A stretch of DNA of 64,000 bases from Lysobacterales bacterium (GCA_002632325.1 NSJK01000001.1:1-64000); one strand, 5' to 3'. Shown: positions 37,437 through 46,529, counted from the first letter of the stretch. Made by a program: numbers and translations. The notes: a model not told the origin generated them from the letters alone.

Positions 37437-38642
37437 ATGGCCCGCGCAATCTGGCTGGTTCTGGATTCACTCGGCGTCGGTGGCGCCCCGGATGCGGTTG
37501 CCTATGGCGACGACGGTGCCGACACGTTCGGCCACATCGCTGCCGTCTGTGCGCAAGCGGCGCGCGGGCCGCTGCACCTGCCGACGCTGAGCCGGCTTGG
37601 GCTCGCGCATGCACACCATCTCGCCGTGGGCCAGTGGGCGAAGGGTTGCGAGAAAGCGCCCGCACCATCGGGGCTTTGGGGCTGCATGGAGGAACGTGCC
37701 TGCGGCAAGGACACGCCATCGGGTCACTGGGAGAGCGCGGGCGTCGTGCTCGACCGACCCTTCGGCCTGTTCGGTGCGCCCGAAGACAGCTTTCCGCAGG
37801 AACTGCTCGATGCGTTGATCGCGCAAGGGCATCTGCCCGGCGTGCTTGGCAACTGCCATGCCTCGGGTACCGAGATCATTGCGCGTCTCGGCGCGCAGCA
37901 CATGGCCAGTGGCAGGCCGATCGTCTACACCTCGGCCGATTCGGTGTTCCAGATCGCCGCACACGAAGAGACATTCGGATTGGAGCGGCTGCTCGACCTG
38001 TGCCAACTCGCACGCCGCCTGCTCGCGCCCTACGACATCGGCCGGGTGATCGCGCGGCCCTTCGTCGGCACGGTGGAAGCAGGGTTCAAACGCACCGGAA
38101 ATCGCCGTGACTATGCACTGCCGCCGCCCGCGCCGACCCTGCTCGATCGCGTCAGCGCGGCGGGCAAGGACGTGATCGCGGTCGGCAAGATCAGCGACAT
38201 CTTCGCCGCACAGGGCGTGACGCGAAAGCTGCCGGCGAGTGGTCACGATGCCTTGTTCGATGCCACGCTCGCCGCGTTGGAACAGGCGGGCCACGGTGCG
38301 CTGATTGCGACCAACTTCGTCGAGTTCGACAGCAGCCATGGCCATCGCCGCGATCCGCTCGGCTATGGCACGGCGTTGGAACACTTCGATGCGCGCCTGC
38401 CGCAGGTGCTCGATCGCCTGCGTGACGATGACCTGCTCGTGCTCAGCGCCGACCACGGCTGCGATCCGACCTGGCCAGGCAGCGATCACACGCGCGAATG
38501 CGTGCCCTTGCTCGCATTCGCACCGAGCCTGCCACCGCGTGCGCTCGGCCGCCGCTCGAGCTTTGCCGATCTGGGGCAGGGCATCGCCACCCATCTCGGC
38601 CTGCCTCCGCTTGCGGCGGGGCGCTGTTTTCTCAAGGACTGA
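37437..38642 (+). CDS. deoB: Phosphopentomutase
   Basis: A 401-residue alkaline-phosphatase-superfamily enzyme. Metal-binding motifs: LVLDSLGVGGAPDA with the first Asp near residue 9, GNCHASGTEI with the catalytic Thr region, TNFVEFDSSHGHRRDP, and LSADHGCDPTWPGSDHTRE. It interconverts ribose or deoxyribose 1- and 5-phosphates in nucleoside breakdown. It is followed three bases later by deoD, forming a two-gene salvage operon. ATG at 37437. Confidence 0.95.
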   Translation: MARAIWLVLDSLGVGGAPDAVAYGDDGADTFGHIAAVCAQAARGPLHLPTLSRLGLAHAHHLAVGQWAKGCEKAPAPSGLWGCMEERACGKDTPSGHWESAGVVLDRPFGLFGAPEDSFPQELLDALIAQGHLPGVLGNCHASGTEIIARLGAQHMASGRPIVYTSADSVFQIAAHEETFGLERLLDLCQLARRLLAPYDIGRVIARPFVGTVEAGFKRTGNRRDYALPPPAPTLLDRVSAAGKDVIAVGKISDIFAAQGVTRKLPASGHDALFDATLAALEQAGHGALIATNFVEFDSSHGHRRDPLGYGTALEHFDARLPQVLDRLRDDDLLVLSADHGCDPTWPGSDHTRECVPLLAFAPSLPPRALGRRSSFADLGQGIATHLGLPPLAAGRCFLKD

Positions 38643-38645
38643 ATC

Positions 38646-39353
38646 ATGAGCACACCCCACATCGAAGCCGCCGTCGGCGCGATCGCCGATACCGTGTTGT
38701 TGCCCGGTGATCCGCTGCGCGCGCGCTTCATCGCGCAGGAATTTCTCGACGCACCCGAGCAGGTGACGGCTCGACGCAACATGCTCGGCTTCACTGGCCG
38801 TTGGCAGGGGCGCGCGATCACGGTGATGGGCGGCGGCATGGGCATCGCCTCGACCGCGATCTACGCGACCGAACTCGCGCGCGTCTATGGCGTGCGGCGC
38901 ATGATCCGCGTCGGTACCTGCGGCGGGCTCGGCGAGGTCGCGCTCGGCGACATCCTGCTGGCGCAGTCGGGAAGTACCGATTCGCGCTTCAACCGCATGC
39001 AGTTCGGCGATCATGATCTGGCTGCCTGCGCCGATTTCACCCTGTTGCGCGGCGCCGTCGATGTAGCAGCAGCACTCGAGGTCGAGACGCGCGTGGCGCA
39101 TGTGTTCAGCACCGACTGCTTCTATGACGGCGCGCCCGGCTTGCACGAGCATTTGCGTCGGCATCGCATCTGCGGCATCGAAATGGAAACGGCCGGGCTG
39201 TATGGTCTGGCGATGCGCGAAGGCGTGCAGGCGCTGGCGATCCTCGCGGTGAGCGATCATCTGGATCGTCACGAGCAGATGAGTGCGGCCGAGCGTGAGC
39301 GCGGCTTGGCCCAAGTGGCGCGGCTTGCCCTCACGGTCTGCGCGAGCAACTGA
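38646..39353 (+). CDS. deoD: Purine-nucleoside phosphorylase, DeoD type
   Basis: A 235-residue protein of the hexameric PNP family. Motifs: VLLPGDPLRARFIAQEFL, RNMLGFTGRWQGRAITVMGG with the phosphate site, IRVGTCGGLGEVALGDI, and GIEMETAGLYGLA for ribose binding. A conserved SDH follows. It splits purine nucleosides with phosphate to base and (deoxy)ribose 1-phosphate, which DeoB converts onward. Size and sequence match E. coli DeoD (239). Only three bases separate it from deoB. Confidence 0.96.
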   Translation: MSTPHIEAAVGAIADTVLLPGDPLRARFIAQEFLDAPEQVTARRNMLGFTGRWQGRAITVMGGGMGIASTAIYATELARVYGVRRMIRVGTCGGLGEVALGDILLAQSGSTDSRFNRMQFGDHDLAACADFTLLRGAVDVAAALEVETRVAHVFSTDCFYDGAPGLHEHLRRHRICGIEMETAGLYGLAMREGVQALAILAVSDHLDRHEQMSAAERERGLAQVARLALTVCASN

Positions 39354-39462
39354 GTGCGAGTGTGGCAGCGGCCTCGCGGCAAGCGAGTTCAATCACGGCT
39401 TGAGGTTTGCAGCACGCGCGCGAATGCGCGAGGATCGGGCCTTCATCCGACGGAGAAGGCAC

Positions 39463-39699
39463 ATGTCCGAGGTCTGGTTGACCAGTTTGCTCACCGCGAA
39501 TCCGCAGGAAGGCTTCGAATTGGCGATCAAGCTCGCGCGCATGGGCGTGAAGTACACCCAGCCTTCAGCCGAGGTGCGTGATCGCCTGCGCCCGCAATAC
39601 GGCTCGGATGCCAATGCGCTGATTGCGTCTTCGCAGGTGGTGGCAATCAATTTCCAGACGATTGCCGCGGCCAACGGGTATTGGCGTGACGTGCGCTGA
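39463..39699 (+). CDS. Small hypothetical protein
   Basis: A 78-residue soluble protein with one strongly helical stretch (QEGFELAIKLARMGVKYTQP). GGAGAAGGC precedes the ATG at 39463 by about five bases. I do not recognise a family. It lies in the same direction as, and shortly before, the DUF2249 gene, but 86 bases separate them. Whether it belongs with that pair is open. Confidence 0.55.
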   Translation: MSEVWLTSLLTANPQEGFELAIKLARMGVKYTQPSAEVRDRLRPQYGSDANALIASSQVVAINFQTIAAANGYWRDVR

Positions 39700-39785
39700 T
39701 TGCGGCCGGGTTTTCTTGACGTGGGTCAGGATGGGCGCAGTCGCGCGGCGTAGCATGGCCCACGAATTTTCCCGTGGAGCCGATC

Positions 39786-40052
39786 ATGTCGAGTCAGCTT
39801 GACCCCGAACCCAATGTCTTCATCTTCGACGCACGCGGCGTGGCCCGTCGGTTTCGCCATTCGGCGATCTTCGGCGCGCTCGGTGCGCTGCGCAATGGCG
39901 AGACCATGCGCTTCATCAACGACCACGATCCGATTCCGCTGCTCGGTCAGCTCAATCAGCGCTACGGCGATCATCTGAGCATCACCTATCGCCAGCGCGA
40001 TCCGGGTCCGATCGTGATCGACTTCGGCATCGACGGGCTGCCGGAAGAATAG
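39786..40052 (+). CDS. DUF2249 domain protein
   Basis: An 88-residue protein consisting of a single DUF2249 (SirA-like fold) domain: NVFIFDARGVARRFRHSAIF, then MRFINDHDPIPLLGQLNQRY, and a final acidic tail. Such domains are found near nitrogen-oxide and iron-sulfur genes, and their biochemical role is not settled. The ATG at 39786 lies behind GTGGAG. The stop is four bases before the FmdE-like gene, so the two are surely co-translated. Confidence 0.8.
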   Translation: MSSQLDPEPNVFIFDARGVARRFRHSAIFGALGALRNGETMRFINDHDPIPLLGQLNQRYGDHLSITYRQRDPGPIVIDFGIDGLPEE

Positions 40053-40056
40053 GGTC

Positions 40057-40671
40057 ATGGGCTTTCCTGCATTCTTCGATCAGGCGCCGCGCATCCTCGT
40101 GCGCGATGGCTTGGCCGAACTGCTCGGCGCGGCCGCGGGCGGCCTGATCGAATACGGCTATGCCGATGCGGTGCGTGTCGCCGGGCATTCCTGCCCGACC
40201 GTGGCGGGCACCTGGTTGATGGCACGCGCGGCGCTGCGCGCCCTGTATCCCGATGGCCCGGCCGAGCGCGGCGAAATAACTGTGACGATGAGCGAAGCCG
40301 AGGCCGAAGGCACCACCGGTGTCATGGCCCAGGTGTTCACCCTCGTCACCGGCGCCGCGGCGGCCAACGGTTTTCACGGCATCGGCGGTCGCTACAAACG
40401 GCGTGGCCTGTTGCATTACGCCAGCAATGAACGCGGTGCGATCGCGAGTCTGCGCCGCAACGACAGCGGCGAAACCGTCAATGTGGCGATGGATCTGTCC
40501 AGCGTGCCGCCCGCGCCCGAGATGCGCATGCTCATGGGACAGGCACTGTCTCCCGCGGCGAGCGATGCCGATCGTGCCGCGCTCGGTGCGGTGTGGCAGG
40601 AACGCGTGCGACGCCTGTTGATCGAGCATGCCGACGATCAGACGGTGATCATCGTCCATCGCCGCAGTTGA
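40057..40671 (+). CDS. FmdE-like protein
   Basis: A 204-residue soluble protein. VRVAGHSCPTVAGTWLMARA near residue 40, followed by a GTTGVMAQVFTLVTGAAAANG segment, resembles the FmdE fold (formylmethanofuran dehydrogenase subunit E family). The usual second metal-binding cysteine and the C-terminal zinc ribbon of archaeal FmdE are missing; only one Cys in HSCP is kept. The organism has no visible methanofuran pathway, so the role is different and unknown. Its tight linkage to the DUF2249 gene (four bases) suggests a joint function. Confidence 0.65.
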   Translation: MGFPAFFDQAPRILVRDGLAELLGAAAGGLIEYGYADAVRVAGHSCPTVAGTWLMARAALRALYPDGPAERGEITVTMSEAEAEGTTGVMAQVFTLVTGAAAANGFHGIGGRYKRRGLLHYASNERGAIASLRRNDSGETVNVAMDLSSVPPAPEMRMLMGQALSPAASDADRAALGAVWQERVRRLLIEHADDQTVIIVHRRS

Positions 40672-40707
40672 GCTGTGGCGAGACGCCGATGGCGTCGGTA
40701 ATGGACA

Positions 40708-41652
40708 ATGCGTCTTTCCGCTCCCGATCGCGGTGGCCGCATGCCTGTGCTTCGCCTGATCCTCATCGTGCTGATGATTCCGCTGAGCACGGTGCTGCAC
40801 ATCCTGCCCTTGCTGCTGCTGACCCTGATCAAGGCGCTGTTACCGCTTGAAAGCCTGCGCCGCGCCTGCAACGGCGCGCTCACCGGCATCGCCGAGAGCT
40901 GGATCGGCGTCAACAACTGGATGTGGAATCACCTGACCAGCACGCGCCTGGTGGTCGAGGGTTTCGATGAGGCCGCGTTGGAATGCGGCGGTCACTATCT
41001 GGTGCTCGCCAACCACCAGAGTTGGGTCGACATCCTCACTTTGCAAAAGGCGTTCAATCGGCGCATTCCGCTGCTGCGCTTCTTCCTCAAGCGCCAGTTG
41101 TTCTGGGTGCCCTTGTTGGGCCTCGCCTGGTGGGCACTCGATTTTCCGTTCATGGGGCGCTACACGCCCAAGCAGATCGCACGCAATCCCGAACTCGCGG
41201 GGCGCGACATCGAGGCGACTCGCAAGGCCTGCGAGAAGTTTCGCCAGATTCCCATTTCGATCATGAACTTCGTCGAAGGCACGCGCTTCACGCCGACCAA
41301 GCACGACGCCCAGCATTCGCCCTATCGGCACCTGCTCAAGCCCAAGTCGGGTGGTGTTGCCTTCGTGCTCGACGCGATGGGCCCGGGTCTGCACGCGATT
41401 CTCGACATCACCATCGCCTATCCCGGCGGGCCGCCGTCGCTGGGCGACCTGCTCGGCGGGCGCGTCGAGGAGATCCGCCTGCGGGTACATCGTCGTCCCT
41501 TGCCTGCGCACCTGCTGGGCGGTGATTATCAGAATGATCGCGAGTTTCGTGTGCGTTTCCAGAAGTGGATGAACGAGCTGTGGCAGCAGAAAGACGCCGA
41601 TTTGGCGAATCTGCTGGGTGGCGACACGAAAGAATCTGCAAAGCCGGCTTGA
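40708..41652 (+). CDS. 1-acyl-glycerol-3-phosphate-acyltransferase-like protein (YihG family)
   Basis: A 314-residue membrane-bound acyltransferase. It has an N-terminal hydrophobic anchor (residues about 13-45), the catalytic box NHQSWVDILTLQ, and the substrate box FVEGTRFTPTKH. The text DFPFMGRYTPKQIARNPEL is typical of the YihG/YcfG type. It puts acyl chains on lysophosphatidic acid or a similar acceptor at the inner membrane. The ATG at 40741 is an alternative start that removes eleven polar residues. Confidence 0.87.
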   Translation: MRLSAPDRGGRMPVLRLILIVLMIPLSTVLHILPLLLLTLIKALLPLESLRRACNGALTGIAESWIGVNNWMWNHLTSTRLVVEGFDEAALECGGHYLVLANHQSWVDILTLQKAFNRRIPLLRFFLKRQLFWVPLLGLAWWALDFPFMGRYTPKQIARNPELAGRDIEATRKACEKFRQIPISIMNFVEGTRFTPTKHDAQHSPYRHLLKPKSGGVAFVLDAMGPGLHAILDITIAYPGGPPSLGDLLGGRVEEIRLRVHRRPLPAHLLGGDYQNDREFRVRFQKWMNELWQQKDADLANLLGGDTKESAKPA

Positions 41653-41715
41653 GCGCCAGCATGGCGCACCCAGATTGCGCGATACGATCCCGCAAGGTCT
41701 GTTCCGGAGCGTGCC

Positions 41716-42255
41716 ATGGTTGCTGACACCCGTCCTCGTTACACCCCGGTTCTGCGTCGCCTGCACTGGCTGATGGCGCTGCTGATCCTCGCCGCTTACT
41801 TGCTGATCGAGCAGCGCGGCTTGTTTCCGCGCGGCAGTGGCGGCCGCGTGGCGATGATGCAAGGCCACTTCTGGGTCGGCATCAGCCTCTTCGTGCTCGT
41901 GATCTGGCGTCTGATCGCACGCCGCCGCAATGGCGCGCCGCCGATCACGCCGCCACTCGGGCACTGGACGGCATTCATCGCCAAGGCGTTGCACCTGTCC
42001 CTGTATGCCTTCTTCATCGTCATGCCGCTCCTCGGCCTCGCCACGGCATGGACCGATGACAAGGCGATCCTGATCCCGTTCACCGACATCGCCTTGCCGG
42101 CCTTGCTGGCGCCGAACAAGGAAGTGGCACATTCACTCGAAGATCTGCATGGCGCAATCGGCCATGCGTTCTACTGGGTTTTCGGCGCGCACATCCTGGC
42201 GGCGCTATGGCATCACTGGGTCAAGCGCGATGACACCCTGCGGCGCATGGTGTAA
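41716..42255 (+). CDS. Cytochrome b561 family protein
   Basis: A 179-residue four-helix membrane protein. The N-terminal RYTPVLRRLHWLMALLILAAY supplies the first haem-ligand His; HFWVGISLFVLVIWRL and HLSLYAFFIVMPLLGLATAW follow, and the last helix has LHGAIGHAFYWVFGAHILAA. Histidine positions fit the CybB type with two b haems, which moves electrons between quinol and oxidants such as superoxide. Single gene. Confidence 0.9.
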   Translation: MVADTRPRYTPVLRRLHWLMALLILAAYLLIEQRGLFPRGSGGRVAMMQGHFWVGISLFVLVIWRLIARRRNGAPPITPPLGHWTAFIAKALHLSLYAFFIVMPLLGLATAWTDDKAILIPFTDIALPALLAPNKEVAHSLEDLHGAIGHAFYWVFGAHILAALWHHWVKRDDTLRRMV

Positions 42256-42305
42256 ATGGCTGCGTGCCGGCGCATGATGCCGGCGTTGCCATCGGGAGGC
42301 GTGCC

Positions 42306-42491
42306 ATGAAAGCGAACGTGGGCGGCATCGACAAGATCCTGCGCATCCTGCTGGGTCTGGCCCTGGTGGCGTGGACCTTGTTCTTCCAGGGGCCGCTGTG
42401 GGCGTGGATCGGCGTGGTGCCGCTGGCCACCGGCCTGTTCAACTTCTGTCCGGTCTATCGTCTGCTCGGCATCAACACCTGCCGGCGTTGA
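42306..42491 (+). CDS. DUF2892 (YgaP transmembrane domain-like) small protein
   Basis: A 61-residue protein with two membrane helices and the DUF2892 signature: NVGGIDKILRILLGLALVAW, then GLFNFCPVYRLLGINTC. The two cysteines in FCPVY and NTC are typical. In many proteins this domain follows a rhodanese domain; here it stands alone. ATG at 42306 after GGAGGCGTGCC. It begins 50 bases after the cytochrome b561 gene and may be co-transcribed. Confidence 0.85.
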   Translation: MKANVGGIDKILRILLGLALVAWTLFFQGPLWAWIGVVPLATGLFNFCPVYRLLGINTCRR

Positions 42492-42561
42492 GTCGGGCTT
42501 GATGCTTGTGCAGGCGCCGCGGCCCTGACCATTTGGATCAGGGCGCACGCGTGTTCCTGTC

Positions 42562-43065
42562 TCAGAGCTGTCGATCCTCGACCTTGAAGTGGCCGTTGCT
42601 TACGGTGATGGACTTGCCGGCTGCATCCTTGAGCTGGAACTTGAACGTTCCCTCGTAGACCTTGCCTTCGGCTCGGGTGATCTCGAAGCGGTTTTCGGCG
42701 CTGTTCTTGTCGAGGCGATATTGCGCGTCGGGCTCGCCGCCCATCGACTTGGTGCCCATGGCGAAGCCCACGTCGCAGGTGCTGCGCTCGAAGGCCTTGT
42801 GATCGAGCACGAGTGGCTTGCCGTCCGCAAAGCCATCACAGGTGATCGAGAGGCGGTCGATGCGCGTTTTCGGCGGCGGCCAGGCCGAAGCACCTGCGGT
42901 GCTCGCGCCCAGTGAAAAACTCCCATTGACCGGCACGAGGGTGATGTCCTCGTCGGCGGACGCAAACGCGATGTCACCGACCTGCGCGCTCATGGATTGC
43001 GGCGTTTCGGCGTGGGCAAGCATCGTGGCGAGGACAAGGACAAGACAGATCAGCGATTTGTGCAT
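42562..43065 (-). CDS. Secreted hypothetical protein
   Basis: A 167-residue protein with a signal peptide (residues 1-19, LICLVLVLATMLAHA). A probable beta-rich domain follows, containing the cysteines in ITCDGFADGKP and STCDVGFAMG, which may form a disulfide. No family recognised. The ATG at 43065 starts the signal peptide; the upstream frame is repeat copy D and not coding. Transcribed alone. Confidence 0.7.
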   Translation of the reverse strand: MHKSLICLVLVLATMLAHAETPQSMSAQVGDIAFASADEDITLVPVNGSFSLGASTAGASAWPPPKTRIDRLSITCDGFADGKPLVLDHKAFERSTCDVGFAMGTKSMGGEPDAQYRLDKNSAENRFEITRAEGKVYEGTFKFQLKDAAGKSITVSNGHFKVEDRQL

Positions 43066-43090
43066 GATGGCTCCGCAAGTGAAAGGAACG

Positions 43091-43275
43091 CAGGCGACGC
43101 TGGCAGGCTGCTGAAAATCCCTTTTCAGCAGCTTGATAGCGCAGTGCAGGGATGCACTGTACGCGAATCGATCACGCAAGTGATTGGTTCGTCGGCGTCG
43201 AGTCCGGGCATGTACCGGACTCGTCGAGCTGAAGAAGTCCAGGATGGACTTTTTCAGCACCCTGCCAGGCGACGC
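43091..43275 (+). repeat. Five-hairpin dispersed repeat, copy D, with 10-bp flanking direct repeat
   Basis: The element spans 43101-43265 and is bordered by CAGGCGACGC at 43091-43100 and 43266-43275, an apparent target-site duplication. The five stem-loops are: 43108-43117 with 43122-43131; 43141-43148 with 43153-43160; 43164-43175 with 43180-43191; 43199-43207 with 43215-43223; and 43228-43240 with 43246-43258. Stems are 8 to 13 bp with a few G-T pairs. Outer ends (GGCAGGCTGCTGAAAA and its imperfect inverse) also pair with each other. It lies between the secreted protein gene and the end of gcvP; nothing else is seen in 43066-43355. Confidence 0.93.
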
Positions 43276-43355
43276 CTGCTGCAGCAACACGCATGACGGT
43301 GGCGAATCGGGACATGCCGCATGCGGATTGTCCGCATGCGGTGGTGTCGATCCGC

Positions 43356-46280
43356 TCAGGCGGCGTGGTCGCCCTCGGCATAATCGCCGATCGGGATGCA
43401 GGCACAAAACACGTTCTTGTCGCCGTAGACGTTGTCCACGCGCGCGACCGGCGGCCAGTACTTGACCTGCTTGAGACTGGCCAGCGGGAACGCGGCCAGT
43501 TCGCGCGCATAGCCATGGTTCCACTCGCTCGCGCTGACCTGGGATGCCGTATGTGGCGCATGCTTGAGCGGGTTGTCAGCGCGGTCGAGCTTGCCGTCGA
43601 TCACCTGCTGGATCTCGGCGCGGATCTGGATCATGGCGTCGATGAAACGATCCAGCTCGTGCATCGATTCGGATTCGGTGGGTTCGACCATCAGCGTGCC
43701 GGCGACCGGGAAGCTCAGCGTGGGTGCGTGGAAGCCGAAGTCGATCAGGCGCTTGGCCACGTCCTCGGCGCTGATGCTCGAAAGTTTTTCCAGCGGACGC
43801 AGGTCGAGAATGCACTCGTGGGCGACCAGTCCGTTGCGACCGGTGTACAGGGTGGGGAAATGCGCTTCGAGTCGCTTGGCAATGTAGTTGGCATTGAGCA
43901 TCGCCACCTGGGTCGCCTTGCGCAGGCCGTCGCGGCCCATCATCGCGATGTACATCCAGCTGATCGGCAGGATCGAGGCGCTGCCGAAGCTCGCCGCCGC
44001 AACCATGGCGCCGTTGCCGGTGCCTTGCGTGCGCACGCCGTCTTCGCCGAACGCCTTGGGCAGGAAGGGCGCGAGGTGCGCCTTGACCGCGCAGGGACCA
44101 ACGCCCGGGCCGCCGCCGCCATGCGGAATGCAGAAGGTCTTGTGCAGGTTGAGGTGCGAGACATCCGAGCCCCACTTTCCGGGCTTGGCAAGGCCAACCA
44201 GTGCATTCATGTTGGCGCCGTCGGTGTACACCTGCCCGCCGTGCTGGTGGATGATCTCGCAGATCTCGACCACGTCCTCCTCGAACACGCCGTGCGTGGA
44301 CGGGTAGGTCATCATGATCGCGGCGAGGTTGGCCGAGTGTTTCTCGGCCTGCGCACGGATGTCGGCGACGTCGACGTTGCCGTTGGCATCACACCGGGTC
44401 ACCACCACGGACATGCCCGCGAGGTGCGCCGAGGCCGGATTGGTGCCATGCGCCGATTCGGGAATCAGGCAGATGTTGCGATGGCTCTCGCCACGCGAGG
44501 CATGCCAGGCGCGGATCGCGAGCAGGCCCGCGTATTCGCCCTGCGCACCGGAGTTGGGCTGCAGACTCACCGCATCGTAACCAGTGGCTTCGACCAGCAT
44601 GGCTTCAAGGCCACTGATGAGTTCCTTGTAACCTTGCGTCTGTTCGGCAGGCGCAAACGGATGGATGTTGCCGAATTGCGGCCAGGTCACCGGGATCATC
44701 TCGGCGGTGGCATTGAGCTTCATCGTGCAGGAGCCGAGCGGGATCATCGTACGATCCATCGCCAGATCCTTGTCGGCAAGCGTGCGCAGATAGCGCAGGA
44801 GCTCGTGCTCGCTGTGATGGCTGTTGAACACCGGGTGGGTGAGGAAGCTGCTGCTGCGCTGCAGTTCGCTCGGAATCAGCGAGGGCGCGCTCGCATCGAG
44901 CGCCTCGATCGACGGCAGCTTGGCGTCGTCACCGCCGAAGATGCGCCACAAGAGTTCGATGTCGGCGCGGGTGGTGGTTTCGTCGAGTGAAATGCAGAGG
45001 TAGCCATCCCAGGCCTTGCGCAGGTTCGCGCCAAAGCTGCGCGCGCGGGCGAGCAGCGCATCGGTCTGGCCGTCGGTCTTGAGGCTGATGGTGTCGAATG
45101 CGCTGGGATGATGGTCGTGCTTGAAGCCCAGTTGCGCGAGGCCGGCCTTGAGGATCGCGGTGTAGCGTGCGACGCGCTGGGCGATGCGCTTGAGTCCGTC
45201 GGGGCCGTGGTAGACCGCGTACATCGAAGCCATCACCGCGAGCAGCACCTGTGCGGTGCAGATGTTGGAGGTCGCCTTCTCGCGGCGGATGTGCTGTTCG
45301 CGCGTTTGCAAGGTGAGGCGATAGGCGGGATTGCCGGCGGCATCGACCGACACACCGATCAGGCGACCGGGCATCGAACGCTTGTAGGCATCGCGGCAGG
45401 CCATGAAGGCCGCATGCGGGCCGCCGAAGCCGAATGGCACGCCGAAACGCTGGCTGTTGCCGATCACGATGTCGGCGCCCATCTCGCCCGGTGGCTTGAG
45501 CAGGGTCAGCGCGAGCAGGTCGGTGGCGAAGATCAGCAAGGCGCCCTTGGCATGGATCGCATCGGCATCCTTGCCCCAGTCATGCAGCCAGCCGCTCGAT
45601 GCCGGGTACTGCACCAGCACCGCGAAGAAGTCGCCACGCGCAAGCGCGGCCGTGTATTCATCGGCCGAATTGGCCAGTTCGATCGACAGGCCGATTGGTT
45701 CGGCCCGCGTGCGCAGCACCTCGATCGTCTGCGGATGGGTGTCGCCGGACACGAGCAGGGTGTTCGACTTCGACTTCGCGCTGCGCTTGGCCAGCGTCAT
45801 TGCCTCGGCCGCGGCGCTGCCTTCGTCGAGCAGCGAAGCATTGGCGATCTCCATGCCGGTGAGATCGGCGACCATGGTCTGGAAGTTGATCAGCGCTTCC
45901 ATGCGACCTTGAGAAATCTCGGCCTGATACGGCGTGTAGGCGGTGTACCAGGCCGGGTTTTCGAGGATGTTGCGCAGGATCACGTTCGGAGTAAAGGTGC
46001 CGTAATAACCCTGGCCGATGAAGCTCCTGAACACATTGTTCTTGTCGGCAATCGCGCGGATCCTGGCCAGCGCATCGACTTCGCTCAGTGCTTCGGGCAG
46101 CGCGAGCGGCTTGGCCGATTTGATCGAAGCCGGCACGATTGCGTCGGTGAAGGCTTCGAGCGAGGCATGACCTACGGTGCGCAGCATCTGCGCGATTTCG
46201 GCGTCGTTGGGACCGATGTGGCGGGCGACGAAGGCGTCGTGTTGTTCGAGATCGCGCAGGGACGGCGTGGTCTGGCTCAT
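43356..46280 (-). CDS. gcvP: Glycine dehydrogenase (decarboxylating), P protein
   Basis: A 974-residue PLP enzyme of the glycine cleavage system, a fused alpha-beta type like E. coli GcvP (957). Motifs: [17 protein letters not shown] at the N terminus, [17 protein letters not shown], and [17 protein letters not shown]. The PLP lysine lies in [19 protein letters not shown]. It decarboxylates glycine and passes the aminomethyl group to lipoylated GcvH. The other gcv genes are not in the window. Expression is clearly controlled by the glycine riboswitch in its leader. ATG at 46280. Confidence 0.97.
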   Translation of the reverse strand: MSQTTPSLRDLEQHDAFVARHIGPNDAEIAQMLRTVGHASLEAFTDAIVPASIKSAKPLALPEALSEVDALARIRAIADKNNVFRSFIGQGYYGTFTPNVILRNILENPAWYTAYTPYQAEISQGRMEALINFQTMVADLTGMEIANASLLDEGSAAAEAMTLAKRSAKSKSNTLLVSGDTHPQTIEVLRTRAEPIGLSIELANSADEYTAALARGDFFAVLVQYPASSGWLHDWGKDADAIHAKGALLIFATDLLALTLLKPPGEMGADIVIGNSQRFGVPFGFGGPHAAFMACRDAYKRSMPGRLIGVSVDAAGNPAYRLTLQTREQHIRREKATSNICTAQVLLAVMASMYAVYHGPDGLKRIAQRVARYTAILKAGLAQLGFKHDHHPSAFDTISLKTDGQTDALLARARSFGANLRKAWDGYLCISLDETTTRADIELLWRIFGGDDAKLPSIEALDASAPSLIPSELQRSSSFLTHPVFNSHHSEHELLRYLRTLADKDLAMDRTMIPLGSCTMKLNATAEMIPVTWPQFGNIHPFAPAEQTQGYKELISGLEAMLVEATGYDAVSLQPNSGAQGEYAGLLAIRAWHASRGESHRNICLIPESAHGTNPASAHLAGMSVVVTRCDANGNVDVADIRAQAEKHSANLAAIMMTYPSTHGVFEEDVVEICEIIHQHGGQVYTDGANMNALVGLAKPGKWGSDVSHLNLHKTFCIPHGGGGPGVGPCAVKAHLAPFLPKAFGEDGVRTQGTGNGAMVAAASFGSASILPISWMYIAMMGRDGLRKATQVAMLNANYIAKRLEAHFPTLYTGRNGLVAHECILDLRPLEKLSSISAEDVAKRLIDFGFHAPTLSFPVAGTLMVEPTESESMHELDRFIDAMIQIRAEIQQVIDGKLDRADNPLKHAPHTASQVSASEWNHGYARELAAFPLASLKQVKYWPPVARVDNVYGDKNVFCACIPIGDYAEGDHAA

Positions 46281-46324
46281 GGCAAAGGGCTTCCGCAGGA
46301 ATCCGTGCGTGCCGCACGGCAAGG

Positions 46325-46506
46325 CGCCCCTCTGTCCTTTTGCCTGAGAGTTTGGAAGCGCGGCATTCCTGACGAAAGCCGGCTTCTTGCCCCTTCGGCG
46401 CCGGATCGAACCGGTCTCTCCAGAGTGTGTGCACGCGACAGTGTGGAGCCTGAGCGATTACGGGCGTTGCGCCTTCGGCAGCGGCATGACCCGCTTCTCC
46501 CGCCAC
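46325..46506 (-). promoter_or_regulatory. Tandem glycine riboswitch (gcvT element) upstream of gcvP
   Basis: On the minus strand the first aptamer shows GGGAGAAGCGGG, GCCGAAGGCGCAA and AATCGCTCAGGC. The second shows CTCTGGAGAGACC, GCCGAAGGGGCAA, and AAACTCTCAGGCAAAAGGAC followed by AGAG. These are the conserved cores of the glycine aptamer, so this is the classical two-aptamer form. Glycine binding normally turns on glycine cleavage genes. Between it and the gcvP ATG, CCGTGC and GCACGG (46299-46317) can form a small stem that may serve in the expression switch. Confidence 0.93.
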
Positions 46507-46523
46507 GTGCATCCAAGCCGCGC

Positions 46524-46529
46524 AGTATA
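46524..46529 (-). promoter_or_regulatory. Probable -10 box of gcvP leader
   Basis: TATACT on the minus strand, about 18 bases before the first conserved riboswitch base, is a good sigma-70 -10. No convincing -35 lies 16-18 bases further upstream, so the promoter may be weak or activator-dependent. Confidence 0.5.

Noticed and set aside
35714..38110. A 798-codon plus-strand frame across the pump operon and deoB
   Set aside because: Antisense to the RND genes and out of frame with deoB; no recognisable domain.
43100..43270. A shared peptide (VLKKSILDFFSSTSPVHARTR) encoded in frame by all four repeat copies
   Set aside because: It has no start signal, runs on into unrelated text in each copy, and stops early in copy C. 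The conservation is explained by the DNA repeat and its stems.
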